A stretch of DNA of 64,000 nucleotides. Source: PSRJ01 sp963825305 (GTDB lineage Bacteria > Acidobacteriota > Terriglobia > Bryobacterales > Bryobacteraceae). The position numbers were made by a program, and so were the translations under genes. The stretch covers positions 310,001 through 374,000 of the forward strand of contig CAWGTA010000009.1 of assembly GCA_963825305.1 (NCBI GenBank), written 5' to 3'. The stretch's first letter is position 1. Every line of letters begins with the position of its first letter. The notes beneath the pieces are model-generated. The model saw only the letters and a program-made list of their open reading frames with translations, had not been told where the DNA came from and did no database searches. This document shows, in pieces, positions 7,911-17,220 of this stretch.

Positions 7911-10217
7911 CTACTTGCGGTGGAGGCGGCTCTTAGCCGGCTGCTCCGCGGACCCGTTAACCAGCAGCCTATCATCGTTGGCAAAGTAGGTCAATTCAAT
8001 GCCGTGTGTGTCGCCTTTCAAACTGTCCACCATGCGCGGCTGTCCTCCGCGGAGCACCACCTTCTGATCGTCCGGATAATATTCGCCGTGCTCTCCCGTC
8101 CCTGTGCGCGTTCGGTCGGGGGCCGTCTGTACGATCTCCACCGCGCCCTCCGCGAAGGCCTTCTCGAGACGCGAGTCGGCTGAGGAATCGGCCAGAAACG
8201 CGCGCAGTTCCCGGCTCTTCACACGCAGTCCCGTGCGGTTCAGCAGAACCCCGCCGGTGTAGACCGCCAGACGATCTTTGTCGGTATAGACCATGTGGGC
8301 CGCGTGCACGACAGTCAGAACCGGCGCCGCGGGTTTGCTCGTCGCATCCTTGCTCGTGGCGGCCTTCCCCGTAGCATCCTTGCCCGGACCGTCCGCCTTG
8401 CCGGCATTGTCCGCCTTGGGCTGCTCCCACAGATTGGTCACCACGTTGCCATCCGCCACCAGGCTCTGCTTCTCGCGGTCTACGTCGACGGTATCGGCCT
8501 GGATCCGGTTGGCGCCCTGCCAGAGATTCACATTGCCCTCGTAGTGCACAGTCCGGTTGCGGTTGGTCGACACCATCTTGCGCGCCTGGGCCTGCAGCGG
8601 CTCGTCGCCCGACAGCATGCTGGAAGTCTTCTGATCCTTTTCCGGCAGCCGGCTCGAGTTCACCCGCCCTTCCGCGGTGAAGTTCCCGGTGCGCTGATCC
8701 AGGCGTATGCGGTCGGCAGAGGTGGAACCGTTGGGGTCCCAAACCCGCGCCGTGGCGTCCAGGACCATCACATTTTCTTTTTGGTCCAGCGTGGCTTTAG
8801 AGGCGCGGGCCCGGCGGTCGCCATCCTCGTAGGAGAAGTCGCCCCACTGTTCGATGGATGCTACGTTGCTGCTGTTCGGCTCAAAGTGGGCCAACATTTC
8901 ATGGCTGGCAGTCAGGGTCGCGGCAGGATTTCGCTTGCGCTCCTCGGGGGTCGGATCGGTCAGCGTCTTTACATTCTTGGCCTGGAAAGAATCGATGTGG
9001 TTTTCGCCGCTGTACGCAATCACCATATCGTTGCCATCAAGTGTGCGGTGGTGCTGCCCGGGTGCGTTGGGCAGGAACTCCAGCTTCCCCGGCGAATGGG
9101 TCAGCACCGTCTCGATCTCTTTCCCCCCGGGTCGCATCTTCAGTTCTATGACGTCGCTGCGGAGCACGTGGGTTTCGCCGGGTTGGCGTCCCGCCACGGG
9201 CACAGGTTTAGCCGTCACCACACTATTGCCGCTGGTGTTGACGCGGGAAAGAACGCTCTGCTGTTCGCCGGGATCGAAATTCATTTCCACTCGCGCGGCG
9301 GAAATCGTGGTCTCCGAGGTTTCGGAAACGGAAGTTAAAGCGGCGTTGCCCTGCCCGGTGATCTTCTGCACCAGGCCATCGTCATCGAAATCCATCACCA
9401 GCGTATCGGCAGCGTACTGTAGCTTGCGATTGGGGTATTCGTCCGTGCCGTGCGCCCGATTCGATTCCACCTTGCGGATGGCTTTGTCCTGCAAGTGAAC
9501 CACCGAGTCGTAACCCTCCACCACGGTGTGATCGCGGGTCATTTTACCCCAGGGTCTCAGCAGGATTTGCGAGCTGCCTTCGAGATACGTCAAGGTGGTG
9601 GCTTCGATCTTCATGGGCTTGGCGTTGGCGCCGGGAGGCCGCCAATCCACCTCCACGGCGTTCTTCATCTGCAACTCGTGCGTCGTCGGGTCGTAATAGC
9701 CGCCGTTCGATTTGCCGTCGCCGTTGCGAAACTTGAAGGTGCAGGGACGGTCGGTCTCCGCCCTGCCGCCGGTGGTGTCGAAATTGACGCCCGAGGAGTG
9801 GATCGAGACCAGATCCGGCTTCGGCTCCCCTTCCGCCGGTTCTCCCAGCGTGATATCCACGTCTCCTTCCGAGTACAGCTTGTGGTCGGAAGCGAAGTAG
9901 GTGGCCGCGGCGCTCTTCACCAAGTCGTAGGCATCGCCGGTTTTGTGATAAAGGTGGAGCTCGACGTCCGTCAGATCGATGCGCGAGGAATCCTTGGTCT
10001 GGCGGGCCTGCCTGGCGTAGATCTTCACAGTGGTCTGGTCGCCTTTTTTCTCGGTGTACTCCCACAGGTCGGCCGACGAGTTCAGGTCCAGCGGCAGAGC
10101 TTTGGGTTTAGCAGGGGCCTGCGTCCGCAAGGCCAGTTTCTGCGCCCGATAGGTGACGATGACGACGCTCAGGATGGCGCCAATCGCCACCAGCAGGAGC
10201 CAGCGCGCGCGTCGCAT
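7911..10217 (-). CDS. lptC: Extended LptC/LptA-type LPS transport protein (multi OstA-like)
   Basis: Predicted inner-membrane anchored, periplasmic LPS transport protein of 768 residues. An N-terminal transmembrane helix (about residues 7-24) is followed by an LptC-like segment, then a long series of beta-jellyroll strands of the LptA/OstA type: repeated motifs such as ADTLVMDFDDDG, AVYTGGVLL and VHYEGNVNLWQGANRIQAD, with the alternating pattern down to the C-terminus. Typical LptC is near 190 residues and LptA near 180, so this looks like a fusion or expansion spanning much of the periplasm. An Ala/Lys/Asp-rich linker lies near residues 600-640. It precedes lptB by six bases. Confidence 0.82.
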   Translation of the reverse strand: MRRARWLLLVAIGAILSVVIVTYRAQKLALRTQAPAKPKALPLDLNSSADLWEYTEKKGDQTTVKIYARQARQTKDSSRIDLTDVELHLYHKTGDAYDLVKSAAATYFASDHKLYSEGDVDITLGEPAEGEPKPDLVSIHSSGVNFDTTGGRAETDRPCTFKFRNGDGKSNGGYYDPTTHELQMKNAVEVDWRPPGANAKPMKIEATTLTYLEGSSQILLRPWGKMTRDHTVVEGYDSVVHLQDKAIRKVESNRAHGTDEYPNRKLQYAADTLVMDFDDDGLVQKITGQGNAALTSVSETSETTISAARVEMNFDPGEQQSVLSRVNTSGNSVVTAKPVPVAGRQPGETHVLRSDVIELKMRPGGKEIETVLTHSPGKLEFLPNAPGQHHRTLDGNDMVIAYSGENHIDSFQAKNVKTLTDPTPEERKRNPAATLTASHEMLAHFEPNSSNVASIEQWGDFSYEDGDRRARASKATLDQKENVMVLDATARVWDPNGSTSADRIRLDQRTGNFTAEGRVNSSRLPEKDQKTSSMLSGDEPLQAQARKMVSTNRNRTVHYEGNVNLWQGANRIQADTVDVDREKQSLVADGNVVTNLWEQPKADNAGKADGPGKDATGKAATSKDATSKPAAPVLTVVHAAHMVYTDKDRLAVYTGGVLLNRTGLRVKSRELRAFLADSSADSRLEKAFAEGAVEIVQTAPDRTRTGTGEHGEYYPDDQKVVLRGGQPRMVDSLKGDTHGIELTYFANDDRLLVNGSAEQPAKSRLHRK

Positions 10218-10317
10218 GAGATACCTCTACTATACCGCCCGCGGCCCTAAAGCCCGCTCCCTTTGGTCACGGCTCAGTAACTTCACGACAAACGCCGCGT
10301 TATACTCGAATCGCATT

Positions 10318-10812
10318 ATGCCCTCCGCGGCCATCAAAATCTTTGCTACCGGTGGGACGTTCGACAAGGAGTACAACGAAATCACCGGCGCGCTGTTCTT
10401 CCAGGACACCCATCTTGGCGACATGCTCGAGCACGGCCGCTGTCTGGTTCCGGTGAGCATCGAAACGCTCATGATGATCGACAGCCTGGACATGACCGAT
10501 GCCGATCGCGCGCTCATCCTCCACCGCTGCCTCGAAACCCCCGAACAGCGCATCATCATCACCCATGGCACCGACTCCATGGAGCAGACTGCCGCCGTCC
10601 TGGGAAAGAGCGCCACGGGCAAAACCATCGTCCTGACCGGCGCCATGGTCCCGTATACGTTCGGAAGCTCGGACGGCATGTTCAATCTGGGCGCTGCTCT
10701 CGCTCTGGTGCAAACGCTCCCACCGGGTGTGTACGTTGCCATGAACGGACGCTGCTTTGACTGGCGCTCGGTACGCAAAAACCGCCAGCTTGGAGTCTTT
10801 GAGGAAGCTTGA
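10318..10812 (+). CDS. Single-domain asparaginase-like protein
   Basis: A 164-residue protein matching only the N-terminal domain of type I/II L-asparaginases, which normally have about 330 residues and two domains. Both threonine motifs are present: ATGGTFD at residues 10-16 and THGTDSMEQTA near 82-92; the C-terminal domain is absent. Such short asparaginase-domain proteins occur widely, and their activity is uncertain. The ATG at 10318 directly precedes the first strand IKIFATGGT; earlier in-frame starts overlap the divergent lptC gene. It precedes the groE promoter region with 170 bases between. Confidence 0.8.
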   Translation: MPSAAIKIFATGGTFDKEYNEITGALFFQDTHLGDMLEHGRCLVPVSIETLMMIDSLDMTDADRALILHRCLETPEQRIIITHGTDSMEQTAAVLGKSATGKTIVLTGAMVPYTFGSSDGMFNLGAALALVQTLPPGVYVAMNGRCFDWRSVRKNRQLGVFEEA

Positions 10813-10868
10813 GTGAAGCGTTGTCAAGTAGAATAAAACCTTCATATTGAGTAGCTTGCCAGTAATTT

Positions 10869-10895
10869 TTGGCACTCTACAACAGAGTGTGCTAA
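10869..10895. promoter_or_regulatory. CIRCE element (HrcA operator) of groESL
   Basis: The sequence reads TTGGCACTC, nine bases, then GTGTGCTAA. The consensus is TTAGCACTC-N9-GAGTGCTAA, so each arm carries one mismatch and the spacing is exact. It sits 88 bases before the groES start, the usual place for HrcA control. No hrcA gene lies in the window. Confidence 0.85.
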
Positions 10896-10982
10896 TAATA
10901 TCCCTCGGAACCCCACGCGAGTCTAAGTTGGGTTTCACTCGTCAGCCTGACACTAATTTCTAATTTCAAGGAGGTAGGTTCC

Positions 10983-11300
10983 ATGAAGATTCGTCCGCTT
11001 TACGACCGTATCGTGGTCAAACGGATTGAGCAAAAAGAGCAGATGCAGGGCGGTTTGTACATCCCCGATTCAGCCAAAGAGAAGCCCCAGGAGGGCGAAG
11101 TGGTGGCCGTGGGAAAAGGCAAGCGCCTGGAAGACGGGAAGGTCATAGCCCTCGATGTGCAGGTTGGTGATCGCATCCTGTTCGGAAAATACTCCGGCAG
11201 CGACATCAAACTGGATGAAAACGAGTACTTGATCATGCGTGAGGACGAAGTCCTCGGGATTCTGGATGCTGCCCCGAAGGTAGCCAAGAAAGCTTCCTAA
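10983..11300 (+). CDS. groES: Co-chaperonin GroES
   Basis: Seven-fold lid of the GroEL folding chamber, 105 residues, cytoplasmic. The N-terminus KIRPLYDRIVVKRIE and the mobile-loop region (QMQGGLYIPDSAKEKPQ) are typical, as is the C-terminal end with YLIMREDEVLGIL. A strong Shine-Dalgarno AAGGAGG ends seven bases before the ATG. It is followed 19 bases later by groEL and preceded by a CIRCE operator, so heat-shock control by HrcA is expected. Confidence 0.97.
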   Translation: MKIRPLYDRIVVKRIEQKEQMQGGLYIPDSAKEKPQEGEVVAVGKGKRLEDGKVIALDVQVGDRILFGKYSGSDIKLDENEYLIMREDEVLGILDAAPKVAKKAS

Positions 11301-11319
11301 CTAAAAGGAGTCGAAGACT

Positions 11320-12945
<1,626 letters not shown>

Positions 12946-12969
12946 ACACTTCGCAAGTCGGAAATCTTC

Positions 12970-13007
12970 GGCCGCGCTTCCCTGCCATGGGAGCGCGGCC
13001 TTTTTTT
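12970..13007 (+). terminator. Rho-independent terminator of groESL
   Basis: A GC-rich stem of 12 pairs (GGCCGCGCTTCCC at 12970-12982 against GGGAGCGCGGCC at 12989-13000, one bulged base) with a six-base loop is followed by seven T residues. It starts 25 bases after the groEL stop codon. Confidence 0.9.
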
Positions 13008-13112
13008 GGTGTGCGTGGACGGCGGACGCCCACGTCCGCGCCGGACCCCCGGTCCGGCTCGCTCAGGGCCGACGAGGGCGTCGGCCGCGGTCCAGGGGGA
13101 CCGCCGCACCAT

Positions 13113-13910
13113 TCATGCGTTCGCGCGCTTGGCACGGCGGGCCGCGAACGCCAGCCCCGACCAGGTCTCATCCACCGCACACACCTTGTAGTCCACCAGG
13201 CCTGTCGCCAAACCCATCTCACGCACAACATCCTCGCTCAGGTCGGTCACGATGCCCGAAGCCTTCTTGGGCCAGATCAGCCAGAGCGTGCGGCCCGTTT
13301 TTATCTCGCGCGCCAGCAGGGGCAGCTCGCGGGCCAGCGCGGCGGCGGATTTCTGAAATGCCAGGATCACGGCCGCGCCATCCGGCCGGTTCTGTACGTG
13401 GACATCGGGAGGCAGCGGTTCCAACCTGGCGGCGAAACCGTCGGGCGCGTGGAGCAGCGCCACTACTGAAGCTTCCAAAATCCGCAGCTTCTTGGGCAGC
13501 GGTGTACCGGAGTAGCCGGCCAGCGTTGCGGGCACGACGGGGCTTTCGGGTTTGGCCTTCAGCGCGCGGCGCACTGCGGCCCCAATACGCGACCATGGGG
13601 TGAATTGAGCGTCCGGCAACAACGAACGAACCTGCGCCGTTTTTTCCGGATCGCCTTCGATGAAGACCAGCGCCACCTGGCGCGTGATTCTATTGCCGCG
13701 CATGCTGATGGCGACGGCGCGCCCGTGGGAAGGTAGGCGAGTCAGGTCGATCACTACGGCGTCGGGCGGATTCTCGCGGATGAGGCGGAAGCCTCCATCG
13801 CTGTTCACGGTGGCGAAGTATTCAGCTTGGAATCCGGCTCGCCGCAATCGTTCGACGCGTTCCACGGCTTCTGCGTCGTTCCAGTGTAGCAGCAGAATCC
13901 GTACGGCCAT
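13113..13910 (-). CDS. Receiver-like plus DUF3052 protein
   Basis: A 265-residue cytoplasmic protein. The first 120 residues look like a response-regulator fold (RILLLHWNDAEAVERVERL start, VVIDLTRLPSHG in the phosphorylation-loop position, VALVFIEGD strand), but the acidic pair at the N-terminus is replaced and phosphorylation is doubtful. The last 130 residues match the DUF3052 type, with ADA-like strand VVALLHAPDGF and the typical LWLIWPKKASGIVTDLSE and GLVDYKVCAVDETWSGL segments (the first split here). It follows the AAA+/receiver gene with no gap (stop at 13911, ATG at 13910), so they are co-translated. Function unknown. Confidence 0.75.
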   Translation of the reverse strand: MAVRILLLHWNDAEAVERVERLRRAGFQAEYFATVNSDGGFRLIRENPPDAVVIDLTRLPSHGRAVAISMRGNRITRQVALVFIEGDPEKTAQVRSLLPDAQFTPWSRIGAAVRRALKAKPESPVVPATLAGYSGTPLPKKLRILEASVVALLHAPDGFAARLEPLPPDVHVQNRPDGAAVILAFQKSAAALARELPLLAREIKTGRTLWLIWPKKASGIVTDLSEDVVREMGLATGLVDYKVCAVDETWSGLAFAARRAKRANA

Positions 13911-15440
13911 TCAGGCGCTGCGAACCACTCCGGTGGTGACAGGCAGCAAGCGGGTGCGGATCTGGTTCATCACATCGGATGCCAGGAATGGTTTCCGCAG
14001 CACGGGGAAGTTGTGCTCTTCGCACAGCGCTTCCTCCTCCGGCGGCAGAATGGTTCCGGTCATCACGATCACTAGCATCTGCGGCACGGCTTGCAGAAAC
14101 TCGACGCCGAGTTCCACGCCGTTACCGTCGGGTAGCATGTAGTCGAGCAGCGCAGCGTTGGGCTTGTTCTCGGCCACCAGGCGCTTAGCCTCAGTTGCCG
14201 ATTCGGCAGTTAGCAGCCGCCAGCCGGCATCGGCCATCAGCCGCTCCAGAAAGTGCAGCAAGTCGCGGTTGTCGTCCACCAGCAGTACAGTGGGATGGGC
14301 GGGAGCCGAAGCCGCATGCTGCTCCACCATGTGGATGTTGAGCTTCTCCTTGTCCTCGGCCACGTCCACGCGAACGCGGGCGCCCGCGCTCACCTGATTG
14401 GTCGCCACCAGGGTAGCCAACGGCTGCGTCAGGTGCCGGTGGATCGTGCGGTTCAGTTCGCGGGCGCCATACTCCTGGCTGGTGCCCTTCTCCAGCAGGA
14501 ACTGCCGCGATTCAAAGGGGACCTCGAGCACAAAGGAACGGTTCCCGAGCCGGGTGTTCACGTGATTCTGCAGGTCGGCGATCTGCTTGTCCAGAATTGC
14601 GGACAGAGACTCCGGCGTGAGCGGCTGGTACGTAATGATGCAATCGATTCGGTTGACGAATTCGGGCGAAAAGCGCTTGCGCACCGAGACCAGCGCGATG
14701 TTCTGCAGCTTGCTGGTCAGGTCGGTCCGCGCCGCCATTTTCACGGATTGAAAACCGAAATCCGGATTAATTTCCCGCATCATTTCGCGGGCGCCCAGAT
14801 TGCTCGTCAGGAAAACCAGACTCTTTTCGAAATTCACCGTGGAGTTGTCGCCCAGCCGAAGAATGCCTTTGTCCAACACGCCCAGCAGCAAACGGGTCAT
14901 GGAGGGCGCGGCCTTTTCAATCTCGTCGAAGAGCACCAGTGACAGGCTGCATTTCTCGCTGGTGACCGCGTTCAGCTTTTGCTGTGTGAGCATCGGCTGC
15001 GTCTCGCGATGGCCCAGATAGCCGGGAGGCGCGCCGATGAGCTTGGCCACCTCGTGCTCCATTTGAAACTCGCCGCAATCCACCTTCAGCACGTTCTTTT
15101 CGCTACCGTGCAGGATGTCGGCCAGGGCTTCCACGGTCTTGGTCTTGCCCGTGCCGGTCGGGCCGAGCAGCAGAAACACGCCCACGGGCCGGCCTTCGGG
15201 CGCCAGTCCCGCCTGGAACATCTGGATGTACGGCACGATGACACGTGTCGCAGCGGGTTGGCCCACCACTTTCTGGGATAGGACCGTCGTCAGGTCTTCA
15301 ATCGTATCCGCACCCTGCTTTCGCGAACGCGTTGGCGTACCCTTTGGCTTGTCCACTCCGGCCTCCGCTTTGATTATAGCGGTAGCGGAATTCTTGACCC
15401 GGATCTTCCGCCTCTCTTCAGGACGGTTCGGTTCCTTCAT
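13911..15440 (-). CDS. ClpA/ClpB-type AAA+ ATPase fused to a response-regulator receiver
   Basis: A 509-residue protein. Residues about 45-375 are one AAA+ module of the Clp D2 type: Walker A GPTGTGKT (about 93-100), Walker B LVLFDEIEKA, sensor LTSNLGAREM, the arginine-finger segment RFSPEFVNRID and the C-terminal small domain with SQEYGARELNRTI. Residues about 385-500 are a complete receiver domain: TVLLVDDNRD, phospho-acceptor aspartate in LLDYMLPDGNG, threonine in VIVMTGT and lysine in LRKPF. No protease-binding loop, first AAA module or Clp N-domain is present. It is coupled to the downstream DUF3052 gene. Receiver-controlled unfoldase or remodelling activity is inference. Confidence 0.85.
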   Translation of the reverse strand: MKEPNRPEERRKIRVKNSATAIIKAEAGVDKPKGTPTRSRKQGADTIEDLTTVLSQKVVGQPAATRVIVPYIQMFQAGLAPEGRPVGVFLLLGPTGTGKTKTVEALADILHGSEKNVLKVDCGEFQMEHEVAKLIGAPPGYLGHRETQPMLTQQKLNAVTSEKCSLSLVLFDEIEKAAPSMTRLLLGVLDKGILRLGDNSTVNFEKSLVFLTSNLGAREMMREINPDFGFQSVKMAARTDLTSKLQNIALVSVRKRFSPEFVNRIDCIITYQPLTPESLSAILDKQIADLQNHVNTRLGNRSFVLEVPFESRQFLLEKGTSQEYGARELNRTIHRHLTQPLATLVATNQVSAGARVRVDVAEDKEKLNIHMVEQHAASAPAHPTVLLVDDNRDLLHFLERLMADAGWRLLTAESATEAKRLVAENKPNAALLDYMLPDGNGVELGVEFLQAVPQMLVIVMTGTILPPEEEALCEEHNFPVLRKPFLASDVMNQIRTRLLPVTTGVVRSA

Positions 15441-15615
15441 AAAATCGTTCTTTACCGTTACCCAACAATAATTTACCAGGAACTAGACAGCCTTGGCAAA
15501 AGGGCCCCGCACCCCCGTGAACCAGGACCATATAGTCGTTTTATCATGCTGGAGCGGTTTATTATGTGAATATTCTAACTAATGATATCCAATTGGAGGG
15601 AAAATCACGCACCAA

Positions 15616-15837
15616 TTATCGATGCCGGAAGGTGATGCGACCCTTGGTCAGGTCGTACGGAGAGAGTTCCAGGGTGACCCGATCGCCCGCCAGGACGCGG
15701 ATCCGGTTGCGGCGCAGCCGCCCCGCCAGGTGGGCCAAGACGACGTTCGGATTATTTTCGAGTTGCACACTGAAAAGACCACTGGGAAACTTTTCTAATA
15801 CCGTGCCGGTTACTTCGATGCTGTCTTCTTTGCTCAT
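15616..15837 (-). CDS. infA: Translation initiation factor IF-1
   Basis: A 73-residue OB-fold protein that occupies the ribosomal A site during initiation. It has the standard length and the family sequence SKEDSIEVTGTV, LPSG-like position FPSG, and LAGRLRRNRIRVLAGDRVT, ending with KGRITFRHR. It lies 55 bases downstream of the cold-shock gene on the same strand with a GC-rich hairpin between them. About 175 bases separate it from the AAA+ gene downstream. Confidence 0.96.
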   Translation of the reverse strand: MSKEDSIEVTGTVLEKFPSGLFSVQLENNPNVVLAHLAGRLRRNRIRVLAGDRVTLELSPYDLTKGRITFRHR

Positions 15838-15841
15838 ACAC

Positions 15842-15882
15842 CTCGTTTGCGAGCAGGCCGGCCACGTTTCCCGCGGCCGGCC
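15842..15882 (-). terminator. GC-rich hairpin between csp and infA
   Basis: An 11-bp stem GGCCGGCCACG (15856-15866) / CGCGGCCGGCC (15872-15882) with a five-base loop, plus a small CTCG/CGAG hairpin at 15842-15853. No T-run follows on the minus strand, so it may act as an RNA stabiliser or processing site rather than a terminator. Confidence 0.4.
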
Positions 15883-15892
15883 CTAAAACTTT

Positions 15893-16096
15893 TCAGGCCG
15901 CCGTGACGTTGGTTGCCTGCAGACCCTTGGGGCCCTTCGTCACCTCAAATTCCACCTTGGAGCCCTCATCCAGAGTGCGATAACCCTGCGTCTGGATGGC
16001 CGAGAAGTGTACGAACACATCTTCTCCATTCTCCCTTTGGATAAACCCGTAGCCCTTGGCTGCGTTAAACCACTTCACTGTACCTTTTTCTTTCAT
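15893..16096 (-). CDS. Cold-shock protein (CspA family)
   Basis: A 67-residue single-stranded nucleic-acid-binding OB-fold protein. RNP1 KGYGFIQ and RNP2 VFVHFSAI are intact, and the C-terminus PKGLQATNVTAA is typical of the family. Two ATGs compete; the inner one at 16096 is chosen because the AAGGA site stands nine bases from it, while it would directly abut the outer ATG at 16105. The leader contains a perfect hairpin followed by T residues at 16150-16187, which suggests attenuation. Confidence 0.94.
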   Translation of the reverse strand: MKEKGTVKWFNAAKGYGFIQRENGEDVFVHFSAIQTQGYRTLDEGSKVEFEVTKGPKGLQATNVTAA

Positions 16097-16149
16097 CTGC
16101 CTCATTCCTTCTTAACAAAAAATGCACCCTTCGCTCGCGCCGCCCTGCA

Positions 16150-16187
16150 AAAAAGGGGGTTGCGGATGGACTCGCGCAACCCCCTTT
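16150..16187 (-). terminator. Terminator-like hairpin in the csp leader
   Basis: A perfect 13-bp inverted repeat (AAAGGGGGTTGCG at 16152-16164 against CGCAACCCCCTTT at 16175-16187) is followed on the minus strand by a run of T residues. It lies about 55 bases upstream of the csp start codon. No minus-strand gene lies upstream that it could terminate, so it may attenuate csp or end a short leader RNA. In the plus direction it stands just before the Cas6-like gene. Confidence 0.65.
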
Positions 16188-16215
16188 AGTGATCGAAGCG
16201 GAAAACAAGAGTCAA

Positions 16216-17181
16216 ATGCCAAACTATTATACAATGGAGTCCGCCTGCCGTGCTCCGGCTCGGTTGCGGGCTGTGCGAACATTCGACTTCTACCGTTTCC
16301 GCTTCTTCTTCCAGGCGATTGATCCCGTGCAGTTTCCGCCCGGGCAGGCGGCCAACATCGTACGCGGCGCTTTCGGCAAAATCCTTCGGGAGGTGGCTCC
16401 CCCGGAGACCAACGCGTTTCTGTTTGAACCGGGTACATCGGGTGCGGGCCCTCCAGGCCTGGCGGATTGGCCGCGGCCTTTCGTTCTCCGCTGCTCGCAC
16501 CTGGATGGCTCGGCCCCGGAGCCCGGGGAAAGCTTCTTCCTGGATGCCCACATTTTTGAAATCGGACGGCCGCTTCTCCCTTGCTTTCTGTCGGTATTCG
16601 AACAGTTCGCCGCCCAAGGCATCGGACCAGGCCGTGGACGGGTGGAACTGACGGCTGTCCAACAACTCGACCTCGACGGAAATCCCACGCTTGTGTCAAC
16701 GCCTTCGTCGGTGACGCTCGATGGCGAGTCCACCCCCGTACCCTCTGTGACCCTCCGATTCGTCACCGCTACGGAACTGAAGGCGGGCGGACGGGTGCCC
16801 GACCACCCCGGCTTTGCGGTGTTGTTCGCGCGTCTCTACGAACGCGTCAGAACTTTGCAATCGCTCTACGGCTTGGAGCCGTCCGACCGGCGGCAAAGAC
16901 CGCCGGCGTTACATAGCGCCGCAGCCGCGATCCGCCTGACGCGTTGCGACCTGACTTGGGAGTATGCGTCTAGAAAATCGACGCGCACGGGCCGGACACA
17001 CCCGCTTGGGGGGTTCAGCGGAGAGGCCGATTACGAAGGAGAACTGGCCGAATTTCTGCCGTGGTTGCGTGCCGCGCGGTGGGTCGGTGTGGGCCGGCAA
17101 ACCGTCTGGGGCAAAGGCGACGTGCGTGTGATTGAACCTGGTGCGGGAACTCCCCTACTCACTCAGGCAACTCCCCGGTAA
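16216..17181 (+). CDS. Orphan Cas6-like RAMP endoribonuclease
   Basis: Cas6 proteins cut pre-crRNA in CRISPR systems. This 321-residue protein has the two-part layout of the PF10040-type Cas6: an N-terminal RAMP segment (FYRFRFFFQAID, then GAFGKILREVAPPE and AFLFEPGTSG), the middle GIGPGRGRVEL glycine-rich strand, and a C-terminal half ending in LGGFSGEADYEG, EFLPWLRAARWVGVGRQT and WGKGDVRVI. No CRISPR repeats and no other cas gene are seen within the window. The start is uncertain among GTG 16189 (inside the hairpin), ATG 16216 and ATG 16234; a TATTAT/TATACAAT stretch at the start could be a promoter. It may have a role outside CRISPR or act on arrays elsewhere. Confidence 0.75.
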   Translation: MPNYYTMESACRAPARLRAVRTFDFYRFRFFFQAIDPVQFPPGQAANIVRGAFGKILREVAPPETNAFLFEPGTSGAGPPGLADWPRPFVLRCSHLDGSAPEPGESFFLDAHIFEIGRPLLPCFLSVFEQFAAQGIGPGRGRVELTAVQQLDLDGNPTLVSTPSSVTLDGESTPVPSVTLRFVTATELKAGGRVPDHPGFAVLFARLYERVRTLQSLYGLEPSDRRQRPPALHSAAAAIRLTRCDLTWEYASRKSTRTGRTHPLGGFSGEADYEGELAEFLPWLRAARWVGVGRQTVWGKGDVRVIEPGAGTPLLTQATPR

Positions 17182-17220
17182 ATCGAGAACCGCGTGCTAC
17201 ACTCGAAGCGTCCCGAACCC

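Noticed and set aside
13008..13112. GC-rich palindromes downstream of the groESL terminator
   Set aside because: Short arms within very GC-rich DNA; no clear unit or second copy was found.
15441..15615. Possible CRISPR array or RNA gene near the Cas6-like gene
   Set aside because: The 175-base stretch shows no direct repeats and no recognisable RNA fold.
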